From Bimuria novae-zelandiae CBS 107.79 (lineage: Eukaryota; Ascomycota; Dothideomycetes; Pleosporales; Didymosphaeriaceae), in NCBI GenBank assembly GCA_010015655.1, contig ML976656.1:112524-176523 (forward strand): a DNA stretch of 64,000 nucleotides, given 5' to 3'. Position 1 is the first letter of the stretch. Every line of letters starts with the position of its first letter. Shown in pieces: positions 10,611 through 20,095 of the stretch. The position numbers were made by a program, and so were the translations under genes. The notes beneath the pieces were generated by a model. That model saw only the letters and a program-made list of their open reading frames with translations, was not told the DNA's origin and made no database searches.

Positions 10611-11379
10611 GATTCCTTCTATTAGCTAGTAACTATAAGAGTTATATTACTAATATTAATGTGCTTTTAGCGGTACTTTATAGACTATAGGTGCTAGTTT
10701 ATTAAAGCTAGCGTTTCTTAGGTTTTTGCGAAATTCTTCTTAAAGCGTGAACTATTCTCTATGAATCCTAATTAATTCCTTATATGGTTTATTAAGAGTT
10801 TTAATTTTTATACTATTACGTAGGAGTTTTTCTTGCACCTTATTCTTAAGTTCTTACTTATATATAGCCTTAAGGGATTCTTTTTCTTACTTAAGGTATA
10901 TAGTATACTTGAGGAATTTAGCTATATATGTAGATATAAAATATTATTACTTAATTATCTAGATAGCTTATTTAGCTATAGCAGTTTTGTTAGTAATTCT
11001 AAATAGTTATTTAAGATACTTCATAAAGTTAGGATAGTCCTTAATAATATTAACTATATTAGCATAGCTATTTATATAGTCTTTATCTTAGTTCTCGTGG
11101 TAAATATTTATCCACTTAACTAGGTATAGGCGGATCTATTCTTTAGCTACTCCTTATATGTATATTACTGCGAAGATAACTTTCTTCTAATTATTAAGAT
11201 TATTATTTTAGTTAAAGAAGTACAAGTCTAACTATAGTAGCTATATATTAAGAAGATTATAATTACTATTATATAAATTAGGTTTATATGCCTTATGTTT
11301 ACTATTCATTATTAGTTAGACGCTAGTACTGTTAGAATTTATAAAAGAGGAAGGGTTCTTATAGTATTTATATTAAGGG
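10611..11379 (-). mobile_element. RIP-degraded gag-like relic, copy B
   Basis: A second copy of the sequence at about 9412-10172, lying between the two family-A LTR copies. Read on the minus strand the order is LTR, gag B, LTR, gag A. No open frame survives. Confidence 0.7.
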
Positions 11380-12220
11380 TGTTTAAGATATTAAGCCCTT
11401 TAGGATAGCTAGTCTTAAAGGAGACAAGCATTAGTTCTTGTAACAGGAACAATCGCTCGTCGACACGAGAACCCTTAGCCAGTCAAGACAGGATTCGAGA
11501 TCATCCGAAAACCGACACTCATCCGTATCAGACCAATTTCGGATCTATCAGACCGATGGGGAACTACGGATCCGATTCGGACCTATTTCGGATCCATCAG
11601 ACCGACGGTCAACCTATAGCAGTTATGTGCTAGCTAGCTATCTAGGAAGAGGTGTATTTAGAGGAGCTTAGGGCCTTTATAGTTTAGTACCTTTTCTGTA
11701 TCCTTTCGTACCAGGCCTATAGGCACTTAATTTATTCAAGGCTACATTCTTATACACGCACTCCTATATGCCTCTGCTAGGAGATACGCCAACATCGATC
11801 CTTTAAGTGACCTGCGCTGATACAGTTCTTAAGTAACAGTACTACAAAGTAAAGAAGGGGTATTAATAGCTTACGCGTATTAATAAGGTTTTTATTATTA
11901 AAGGCAGTACGCGGTTATAACAAATTAACTAATACTAAAGTATAATCTAAATAATAAATTAATAACTTAGGTTAAATATAAGTATAGAAGGACTATACTT
12001 AGCGTTTCTATATATATAACTAATCTATAATATCCTATGGTTCCATACTATCCTAAACGTGGTACATGTGGGATCCCATGGTACAGTCACGTGATCCTAA
12101 TGTCCTATAATCTTGGCGTGTGGAACATCGTGGGACATTACATAATCTTTAGTAGGGCAACAGCGCTACCTTTCGTTATAAAGTGCTTAATGTCGTTCCG
12201 TTGAACTTGAGATCCTAACA
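11380..12220 (-). mobile_element. RIP-degraded family-A LTR (copy 2), split by a nested solo LTR
   Basis: Starts TGTTTAAG and ends GATCCTAACA. After subtracting the 391-bp insertion (nested LTR plus one target duplication) its length is about 450 bp, matching the other family-A LTRs. The flank just left of it (CTTATAGTATTTATATTAAGG) matches the flank left of LTR copy 1. Confidence 0.82.
11439..11824. mobile_element. Solo LTR (family B), 386 bp, nested
   Basis: Begins TGTAACAGGAAC and ends GCTGATACA, so the termini are TGT...ACA. A perfect 5-bp target duplication GTTCT flanks it at 11434-11438 and 11825-11829. It has near-normal GC content although it sits inside a heavily mutated LTR, so it arrived after most of the RIP. 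Its first 41 bp match the LTR that begins at 63960. Confidence 0.92.
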
Positions 12221-13689
12221 TAAGCTTAATCGCGATTATATTATAATTATACTAACGCTAAATACGTTATATTATATTTTATAGCTAGCGACCTAGCTAA
12301 GCTTTTAACTTTATTAAAAAGATCTCTACTTCGTGCTAACGTAAGTGTTAATAGAGAGTATAAGCACCTTACTTATTTCCATTATAGTAAGAATCGTCTT
12401 ATTATTATAGTTAGATAAAGTTAATTAAGATTTAAGTAAAGGGATAGACGGCATCCTCTAGCGTATAATAAGAAATCTATTTTATTAATTTTAATTCTAT
12501 ATAGATTTAATAAAAGTCTTAGTTAGTATGCCCTTTTACTATTACTTCTTTAATATAATTATTTAGGGAATGTATAACCTTACGCTTTAAATAATCCTAA
12601 ATTTTATAAGCTAGTAGCCCTTATAGTACTCTAAGTAAGTAATAACACCGTGTTTATTATACAGTCTATCTTGACCTAAGTTAAAATAAATACTAATATC
12701 GCGATAGCATCTTAGACTAATAACGCTTATAATAAAGCTAAGTACTAAAGTAATATAAGTAATTAATAGTAGTACTATACCTATTAGTATATTAATTATA
12801 AATGTTATCTTATTTTAAACCTAAATTTTATAGTAGTACTTAGTTATTTTAAGAATTATACTAATATTTTCAACGCGCTCTTACTTCTTGTCTATTTAAT
12901 TAATTATATTAATAACGTAGGTGTTAAAACCTAAGTAAAAGATCTATGAGTCTTAGAAAGCTATAGTATAATTATTAATCGTAGTACTAGTTAACTTATT
13001 TAGTAAAATTACGTTATAATTATTAACTAGAGCGGCTAAGACCTCGCTTACTATACTATATAAGTCTATTATAAAAGCTAAGTTCTTATCGCTTAGTAGA
13101 CGCCTATTATTAACTTAGATAGTAATAGTAGCTAGTGTTGTCTTTCAAAAATGTCTATTTATCTTATTTACAGCCTTTTATATTTATATAAGTAGGCTAA
13201 GTTTAACTTAGAAAGCTTAATTAATACGCTAACCCATAGCAGGTTCTTTTGAAAAGTCACTTAGCTATAGGTAAAAGTCTTTATTAAGGTAGTAGCTCGA
13301 ACTATACTAGTATTTATTATTATTAAGAGATATGCTCCTTAGCGCTTAACTTATAGCTTTATTATTACTCTATATCTTTGCCACGTAAAGGTTACCCGCT
13401 AAGCTATTAAGCTTGTAAGAAATAGGTTAAAATAATTAAATATACATTATATAAGTAATAATATAGTTTTTAGCGCAACTATTTGCGTACTATTATTTTT
13501 ATTTTTAAATAGCTTAATTAGCTTAGGTATAGCATTTTTAAAGTTAATATCTATAATAATTATTAAATAGTTTTTTTACACGCCCGTGCATTTAATATTA
13601 AGTAGATTAATTTTAGTACACTACCTAGTAACTTTAATTTATAATTATAACTAGTTTTTAAAATTATATAATTTTAGCAGGCCATATAA

Positions 13690-13860
13690 GCGCTTATAGT
13701 TACTATGGCGCACAGTCACAACGATTAGGAAGCTCAAAAACAAAGTCTATTAAGGAGAAGAAGCTTTATAAAAACTAGCTATTTATAAGTTTAAGGGATC
13801 GCGTGCTTAGCTACTTAGCTATTTAGCTTAACTTTAACTAGCGTAGAAAGCTTTAGTAAA
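13690..13860 (+). repeat. Direct repeat, left copy (partner at 15448-15615)
   Basis: Shares sequence with the partner along about 170 bp, for example around ACGATTAGG and GGATCGCGTGCTT. Differences are mainly transitions and this copy is the more AT-shifted. Possible decayed LTR; the TG/CA ends are not clear. Confidence 0.7.
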
Positions 13861-14053
13861 ATACTTTTTATAATATATCTTCTAGCTTATAAAGCGCAGT
13901 AAAATAAGCTAAATAGTAACTTAAAATATAAAAGGTAGCGAACTTACGCGTAGAGCTTAAAAAGTATCTAGCTTAGATTTCTAGCTTGCTAGGTAATTAG
14001 TCTAAGTAGCTAGTTTATATATAGTTCTAAAAGAAAGGTAAAGAAGAAAAAAG

Positions 14054-14260
14054 AGTAGCGTACTTTTACTATAAAGCTTTAATAAATATTTAAGGGTAAC
14101 TATCTACTTATAACGTGATCCGCGCGAGTACCTGCGTAAAAAAGTAAAAAAAATAAAAAGAGTAGTATACTTTTACTATAAAGCTTTAATAAATATTTAA
14201 GGGTAACTATTTACTTATAACGTAACCCGTGCGAGTACCTACGTAAATAAAAAAAAATAA
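14054..14260 (+). repeat. 107-bp tandem duplication
   Basis: Two adjacent copies begin at AGTAGCGTAC (14054) and AGTAGTATAC (14161). The copies differ by a few transitions, so the duplication predates at least some of the mutation. Confidence 0.85.
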
Positions 14261-15447
14261 GTAGCTATAGAATTATAGTACTTAGCTAGTAAAGGCTTAC
14301 TTACCTATAGGCTTATTATAATTTATGCTTTAATATTTCCTAAAAAAGACTAAAGAAGGGTTTACTACTTACCCTTTATACTTAAGCTTAGTTAATAATA
14401 CTTTTTACTAATTTTTTTTAAATTTAGCTTTTAGTTTTACTAATCTCCTTACTTATAAGCTTATTATAAAGCTTATAAAATGCTTCTCCTTAGAGCGCGT
14501 ACTAAAGGTAGTTACACTTTATAGTCTTTTATTAATGCTAGCTATTTACTCTATATAGGCACTTATAGCTTGTATTAGGAGTGCGCCTTCTAAGCGTAGC
14601 ATACATGCCTACGTGCTTAGTTATTTGGCCGAGCTGCGCGAGCCAGCGAGCGTATCCTTCTAGAGATAGAGTTGCTACTACGCTGGGTCGCGATAGGTTA
14701 TTAAGCTCTCTCTAAGCCTACTTATAGTTATATCGTAATACTAAGCGTAAGAAATCCTTTATTAGTAGCGTACCTTCTATCTTTAGGAAATTTAGAAGCA
14801 CAGCGTTGGCGTGTGCGCGGTTCTATTTAGATAGCTATTTAGTTATATCTGTTGTTCTGCTGCTCTGTGGGCGTAGGGTGACCTCTCTATATATATGTTA
14901 TACCTGCTCCTTCTAATTATTATTACTTAGATAGAGATTATTTTTAAGTTCTCTAATTAGCGCCTATAGCGTTTACTACTTACTTAACTATAGTATTATA
15001 AGCTTTAGCTTTTATAAATTAATTATAGTATAAACTTAGTTCTAAAGTGCCTAAAGCTTTATTATAAGCTAACTATAAATAGTAGATTCTAGCTTATAGC
15101 GCTTAAGCTATTATATATAGGGCTTACTTTTAGTATTTATATTTAATAGCTCTAGAGCCTAGTTATGTATATTTATCTACTTAAGAGTTTTAAAGTTAAT
15201 ATAATTTTATATCCTTTAAGCCTTTACGTGGTACTTAAGCTATGCGTACTAAAATAAAAATAAGTTCTAAGTTATAAGTTAGTTACTTATTAGGAGCTTT
15301 ATAGTAATTATTATATAGTCTAGCTCTATTATAGGTTATAAGCGTCGAGACGTAAGCGTAAAAATAATAAAAAGTAAAAAATAGTTTACTACTATAATTA
15401 TTAGCTAGTATAGAGCAAGTATATTATAAAATATTATAAAAGTACTA

Positions 15448-15615
15448 GGCTTATAACTATAGTGTATAGTTATAACGATTAGGGAGCTTAAAAATAAAGT
15501 TTATTAAGGAGAGGAAGCTCTATAATAACTAGTTATTTATAGGTTTAGGGGATCGCGTGCTTGGCTACTCGACTACTTGGCTTAACCCTAGCTAGCGCAG
15601 AAAGCTCTAGCAAGG
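15448..15615 (+). repeat. Direct repeat, right copy (partner at 13690-13860)
   Basis: Less mutated partner of the 13.7-kb copy; it keeps GC-rich words such as GGATCGCGTGCTTGGC and CTAGCGCAG. The spacing between copies is 1,754 bp. Confidence 0.7.
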
Positions 15616-15815
15616 TACCTTTTGCAATAGTTACTAATTAAGTTATATTAATAAACTACTATTAATAGTATAAGATACATTTTAAAGGAAATAAGTTATG
15701 CGTGTAGCGTATCCTTATTATATAATAAGTAAATATAGTATTTAGTAATTATCTTACTAATATTTATATTTAGGTTTTAAAGTGCTAACTTTTACTTAAA
15801 ATAATAAGTAAATTA

Positions 15816-16084
15816 TGTTGATACGGCAATAGGCTGTTGGATCAAGACTTCGTTGCAACGGTGTGGTATTGATTTGACTCTTGATTGCAGATCTATTGTG
15901 GTGGACTGTTGTGAGAAGTATTTATCGAGCGTGGTTTGTCCCCTGCTAGCCCAATCAGGACTAGCGCAACAAACCACAGGCAAACTGCGCAACAAACCGC
16001 AGGCAAACTGCATGGCGGTGAAAGCCGTAGCAGTGTTGCGCAGGTTTGAAGCCAACAAATTGCTTTTTGTATTAGTTATACGCA
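15816..16084. mobile_element. Solo LTR (family C), 269 bp
   Basis: Begins TGTTGATACGG and ends TTATACGCA, flanked by a 5-bp duplication AATTA at 15811-15815 and 16085-16089. It is a normal-GC island in AT-rich DNA. Inside, around 15963-16009, is a two-copy tandem repeat of 23 bp (GCGCAACAAACCRCAGGC core). The short frames it contains are not genes. Confidence 0.85.
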
Positions 16085-16481
16085 AATTAATAGCGTTAAA
16101 ATTTAGTATTATTAAGGTTAATATTAGTATATATTATACTAAATACCTTAGTAACTTTATATTAGTGCGCTATAAGCTTAACAGGCTTTATTAGTAAAGT
16201 CAGGTTAGTTATAGCGACGTTAGGGTTATAATACTACTATAAATTGTGCTATTACGTGGCATTTTTATAAAAAAAAAAAAGATCTATGCCTGCTAGTCCT
16301 TAGGCCTATTAAGGACTACTATAACATGCGTTATTATAAGATTAGAATTTATTACTATTATAGAGTTATATAGCTAGCATATAAGTTATATATAGTAGGT
16401 ATCGCATAATTATTATAAATAATTATAAATAATAAGTAGAAGCCTTAGCAGGTATAAACCAGGCTTATAATTATAATATTA
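16085..16481. other. AT-rich RIP-mutated DNA, no gene
   Basis: Continuation of the relic block up to the right-hand direct repeat. Nothing readable apart from a short poly-A run near 16268. Confidence 0.6.
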
Positions 16482-16602
16482 AAAAAGAATGTTAAGGCAA
16501 TCGTTATTTTAAGAAGCTACTCTATAGAGCTATATAGTGTGGATCACGTGCACAGGCCGCACGTACACGGGTGGCCCAAGCTTCATGTCCTAAACCGTCA
16601 CA
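16482..16602 (+). repeat. Right copy of the ~120-bp direct repeat bounding the RIP block
   Basis: Same orientation as 5371-5495. The AT-block-facing half carries RIP-type transitions and a small deletion; the outer half is intact. It ends about 50 bp from the 3' end of the aspartic protease gene. Confidence 0.9.
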
Positions 16603-16651
16603 AGAAACAAAACATCTCCCTCCACCCCACTATCCCCTCACACGCCACCTC

Positions 16652-18023
16652 CTACAAACCCGGCTGATCGGCAAACCCAATCCTCGGCGTCTCCCCCTGC
16701 TCATGAACAACATACTTGCTCTTCAAAAAGAGATCCCCAAAGATGCTAAACCCAAGGCCATCATTGGTCTGAATCCCACCAAAGCACGTGCTACTCCCCG
16801 TTTGGACCGGCGAATAATTGATATACTTGCCTGGAACGCGGAGTTTCACGCCGTTGAGGGTAAGGCTGAAGTCCGGGGGGGTAGTGGAGCAGCTGAAGAC
16901 GTACCCGCCGTACGTGTTGCTGTTGGTGGCGCCGGAGACCTTGGCGTAGTAGGCTTTGACGACGGCGGTGGGCAGATAGAGCAGCGTGGTGCCCGTGTCG
17001 GCGATGCCGTTGATGGAGGTTTTCTTCTCGGCGGCGGTGCCGACGGTGTAGCCTGAGAAGCTGAATTGCCACCACCCCTGGCTTGTGTCGACGTCGGTGT
17101 AGGTGATTTTGCCGGTGTACTTTGTGCTGTCGAGGAAGCCAAAGTCGTAGGTGCCGGCGGCGTGGTACTTTAGGGTGACGGCGAACAGGGGGGAGGGGAG
17201 GGCATCGCGGACGTTGTCGAAGAAGGTTTTCTGCCGGGTGGGCCTTACGGTGTTGAGGTCGGAGAAAGATAGGCCGAGGAGGCCGTCGGTATCGGTATCG
17301 CTGGCGAAGGCAGAGGAGACTGATGTAGCGGCCTCGACGGCTTGGCTGGTCGCGGTAACGCCGCCAACGACTACCTTGTCTGCGTAGACTTTTCCGGCAG
17401 CTCCAGAGCCATCGGCGTACGAGATATCCCAGGAAGCACCAGGAATCTGCTTGGAAGCATCGACTTTGTAGTAGTCGTGTCCCTCGAGCTGTGTTGAGGC
17501 TTGTAGCGAAGAGAATACCCATCTGGAACAATTAGCCGTTTTCCAAAAACACTTCATTCGCGAAGAATTAAGCAGGGTGTGATTTGAAACATCTGCCGGA
17601 GGCAAAAATCGCTCGCGAAGAATAGTAATAGAGGCACTTGTATAGTTTGAAAAGATTCACTCACAAATCACCAGATCCAGTGTCAAAGTCCAAGTTGACG
17701 GTCTTAGGGTTGGTCGATCCGATGGTGACGGGAGAAAGGTACAGCGAATCGTATGCATCGGCAGGGACCGCAGGAGCAGACCCGTTGCCTGCAAGCGTAG
17801 CGAAGATGTCGTCGCTAGGACCGAGCTCGGCAGCCTTCAAAATGTGAGCAGGCACAGGCTTGCCGTATTTGCGAAGGGTCTTCACGATGGTCTTAGGACC
17901 ATTCTTGGCGAAGACCTTGCGTTGCACCTGTTTGACAGAGAAACCCTTACGATGGTCGATGGGGGTGGCAATGACCGTCGTAGTGAGGGCGAGAGCCGCA
18001 GTAAGAGAAGCAAACGACCACAT
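16652..18023 (-). CDS. Secreted pepsin-like aspartic protease (family A1)
   Basis: Two exons on the minus strand, 18023-17665 and 17522-16652, with a 142-bp intron; 409 aa. The intron (GTGAGT...TTCCAG) splits the Leu codon right after the first active site, giving [12 protein letters not shown]. The second active site is [30 protein letters not shown] is a signal peptide, followed by a basic propeptide (about 20-85). The flap region reads SYADGSG. A Cys pair (FSCSTTPP and STCFGG) fits the usual disulfide near the second lobe. The length is typical of fungal endothiapepsin/penicillopepsin relatives, which hydrolyse extracellular protein at acid pH. A TATAAA lies about 130 bp upstream. The gene ends only 50 bp from the RIP block boundary yet its codons show no sign of RIP. 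Confidence 0.92.
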
Positions 18024-20095
18024 CGTAGCTGGTTTGATACAAGTATTGACCTGAAGGAAGAAGGGAATGAAAGGAAGGAAGGGAGGTCCTCAGAGGAGAT
18101 GGCTCGCGGTGAGGATGAAGCTTGTGGAATACCCGGGAGTAGGCATCACTTTATACATGTCCAGCAATCGTAGCACATATGTTGTACATGGGGATATGAC
18201 GATCAACCTTCCCTGCCCTGTGAAGTAGCGCGGTCGCCCTGGTCATTTGGGAAACGCGCAGGACTGCGGGGCTCATAGGCGCCTGAACACCTCTCATTCA
18301 ACGGCGAAGCCTTTTTTGGCAGGTACAAAAGAAAAGGTATATGTCGTTGATCTTCGGTACCGACTAACCTTCCGGTTTGAGATCGTCGACCGGCCAGGGT
18401 GCGTGTAGTTTACCTAGGCCACCAGTATTGCGGCCACGACCGATGGAGCTACCGAACCGATAATAAATCCTGTGACTAACTCTTATCGTGAAACATACAT
18501 ACATCGCTGTAGTCTACTAATCGGCTGTGTATGTAATTGGACGGAGCTCTAAATTGCAAACACGTTGGCTCGTCGCTCAGTATGTGGTCTGAATCGCGTT
18601 CAAAGATTCATTTGTTCGCTGCCGGAAGAACAAACTGGTGTAAGCATTGCGAAACCATTGGCGAATATGCTAAATGAGCGGGTGAAGTCTCGATTATCGG
18701 CAGCTAACGATCAGCGTTCGTGGGGCATTCGTTTGAATAGAATGGCGATGTTCCAGGGGGCGACCTGCCCAACCAGTTAAGAGAGCGAAGCTGTGCAAAC
18801 AAAGAATCTCCTCTGTACCGGTACCTTGTTCACTGCAAGCTTAGCCACAGCCGCGCCGCCAAACCTGGAGATACTTGGCGGAACCCTCGATTGAGATAGA
18901 GGATTGGTTCACTCATGAAATATGTTTCGTGCGTTGGCTGGCAGCCTGATGGCGAAGGCGAGCCGCGGAGTGGCATTGCACCCTTGTAAGACTTCCCATG
19001 ACGTCTTCCACTGCCATCATGATTCCCTAATTGTCTCATGGGATGACGGCATGGTGTTCAAGCACGCAAGGCGTTGCTTGAAAGATGCGATTAGGCTCGA
19101 CATAGGAGGTGAAGGGCAGAATGCGCAGTGTGGCGGCAAGATTGCAACCCCGCCGATTTGCTCGGACCATATAAATTGCGCTGTACTCTACTCGAGTACC
19201 GCTGATCGCACAAGTGCGCTCTACACCCGGGTACCCCGAAGACCACCCGCTCGGACACGACGGTGTGATAAGGGCAATCCCACGCAGAATGTGGGTGTCG
19301 TTGAAGAAAGGTTCGGCACGAAGGTGTTTCTCTCGCGGGCGCTAGAACACATCTACCTGGCCTCCGTCGTGCTTTCGCCCCCCAATGACTGTCCGTAGCT
19401 GCCTTGTGCAGCGTAGTCGCGTGAATTGCGTGTTCCAATCATCCGCCAACCAGAGCGTGGTGATGTGGGAGGTCTCAAAAGTTATACTCTTACCTGCCCT
19501 CTTCGGATTAAGCCACCAGTCTGATCATCCATGCCAAACCAGCGACGCTGTCTGCGGGTGCTCAGATAGACACTTGGCAATGCACCTCGATAAGGAAACT
19601 AGGAGGATACCAAGCACTTTTCCTAAGACTGCTTGTGCGAAGAAGCTTTGAATGCGAAGCTTATCGCCAAGTTTCCATGGAACTCTTTCCTGGGGCCTGC
19701 AGAACGTTGCGCACAGTTCTGGAAGCATAGTAAGTTTGCTGCAGGTAGCCGCGTTGCTCAAGTACGTGATACGGTTACGGAATTCGAGTGGTTCCTAGCC
19801 TATCTAGCTAGAATAGGACCGTCAAGAGATTGCACCCGGAGAAGCCGGTCGCCTTTCTTAAGGATCGATAGCATATCTCACGCTCCAACACCTCGTCCAA
19901 TGCCGCGACAGCTGGGTGACCTGAGGCACCAGGGACGCCTCGGCGCTCCACGCGCAACAGGAAAGGGTGGAAATCCGTCCTTCCTCATGGAGTATAGGCG
20001 TAGAAGCGGGTGCCATAAACGCTAACATTTTGTGGAATATATCGGTGCGTACATAGGGTATCTTGGTGATGCAGCCTACTTTCTATCCCCAAACT
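18024..20095. other. 2-kb stretch without a recognised gene
   Basis: Both strands were read for conserved motifs and GT-AG linked exons and none was found. Short frames such as that at 19633-20025 are compositionally random. The first ~150 bp is the protease promoter, with TATAAA read on the minus strand near 18150. Confidence 0.45.

Larger units (their letters stand above)
12221..15815. mobile_element. RIP-degraded repeat relics, unassigned
   Basis: AT-rich, stop-saturated DNA with no readable protein. Two internal repeat structures stand out: a 107-bp tandem duplication at 14054-14260, and a pair of ~170-bp direct repeats 1,754 bp apart (13690 and 15448). The pair could be LTRs of a further dead element. 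Confidence 0.6.

Noticed and set aside
15853..16194. 113-codon plus-strand frame
   Set aside because: It starts in a solo LTR and ends in RIP-mutated DNA, so it is a chance frame.
5496..16481. CRISPR-like or phage-like array in the repeat block
   Set aside because: Repeats are few, long and RIP-mutated; there is no regular spacer pattern and the genome is eukaryotic.
5371..16602. Treating the 120-bp repeats as a target-site duplication or att sites of an integrating element
   Set aside because: They are far longer than any fungal transposon duplication and no integrase gene is readable between them, so only the structural description is claimed.
16791..17531. 246-codon Arg/His-rich minus frame
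   Set aside because: It is a frame-shifted reading of the aspartic protease second exon, whose motifs are in the other frame.
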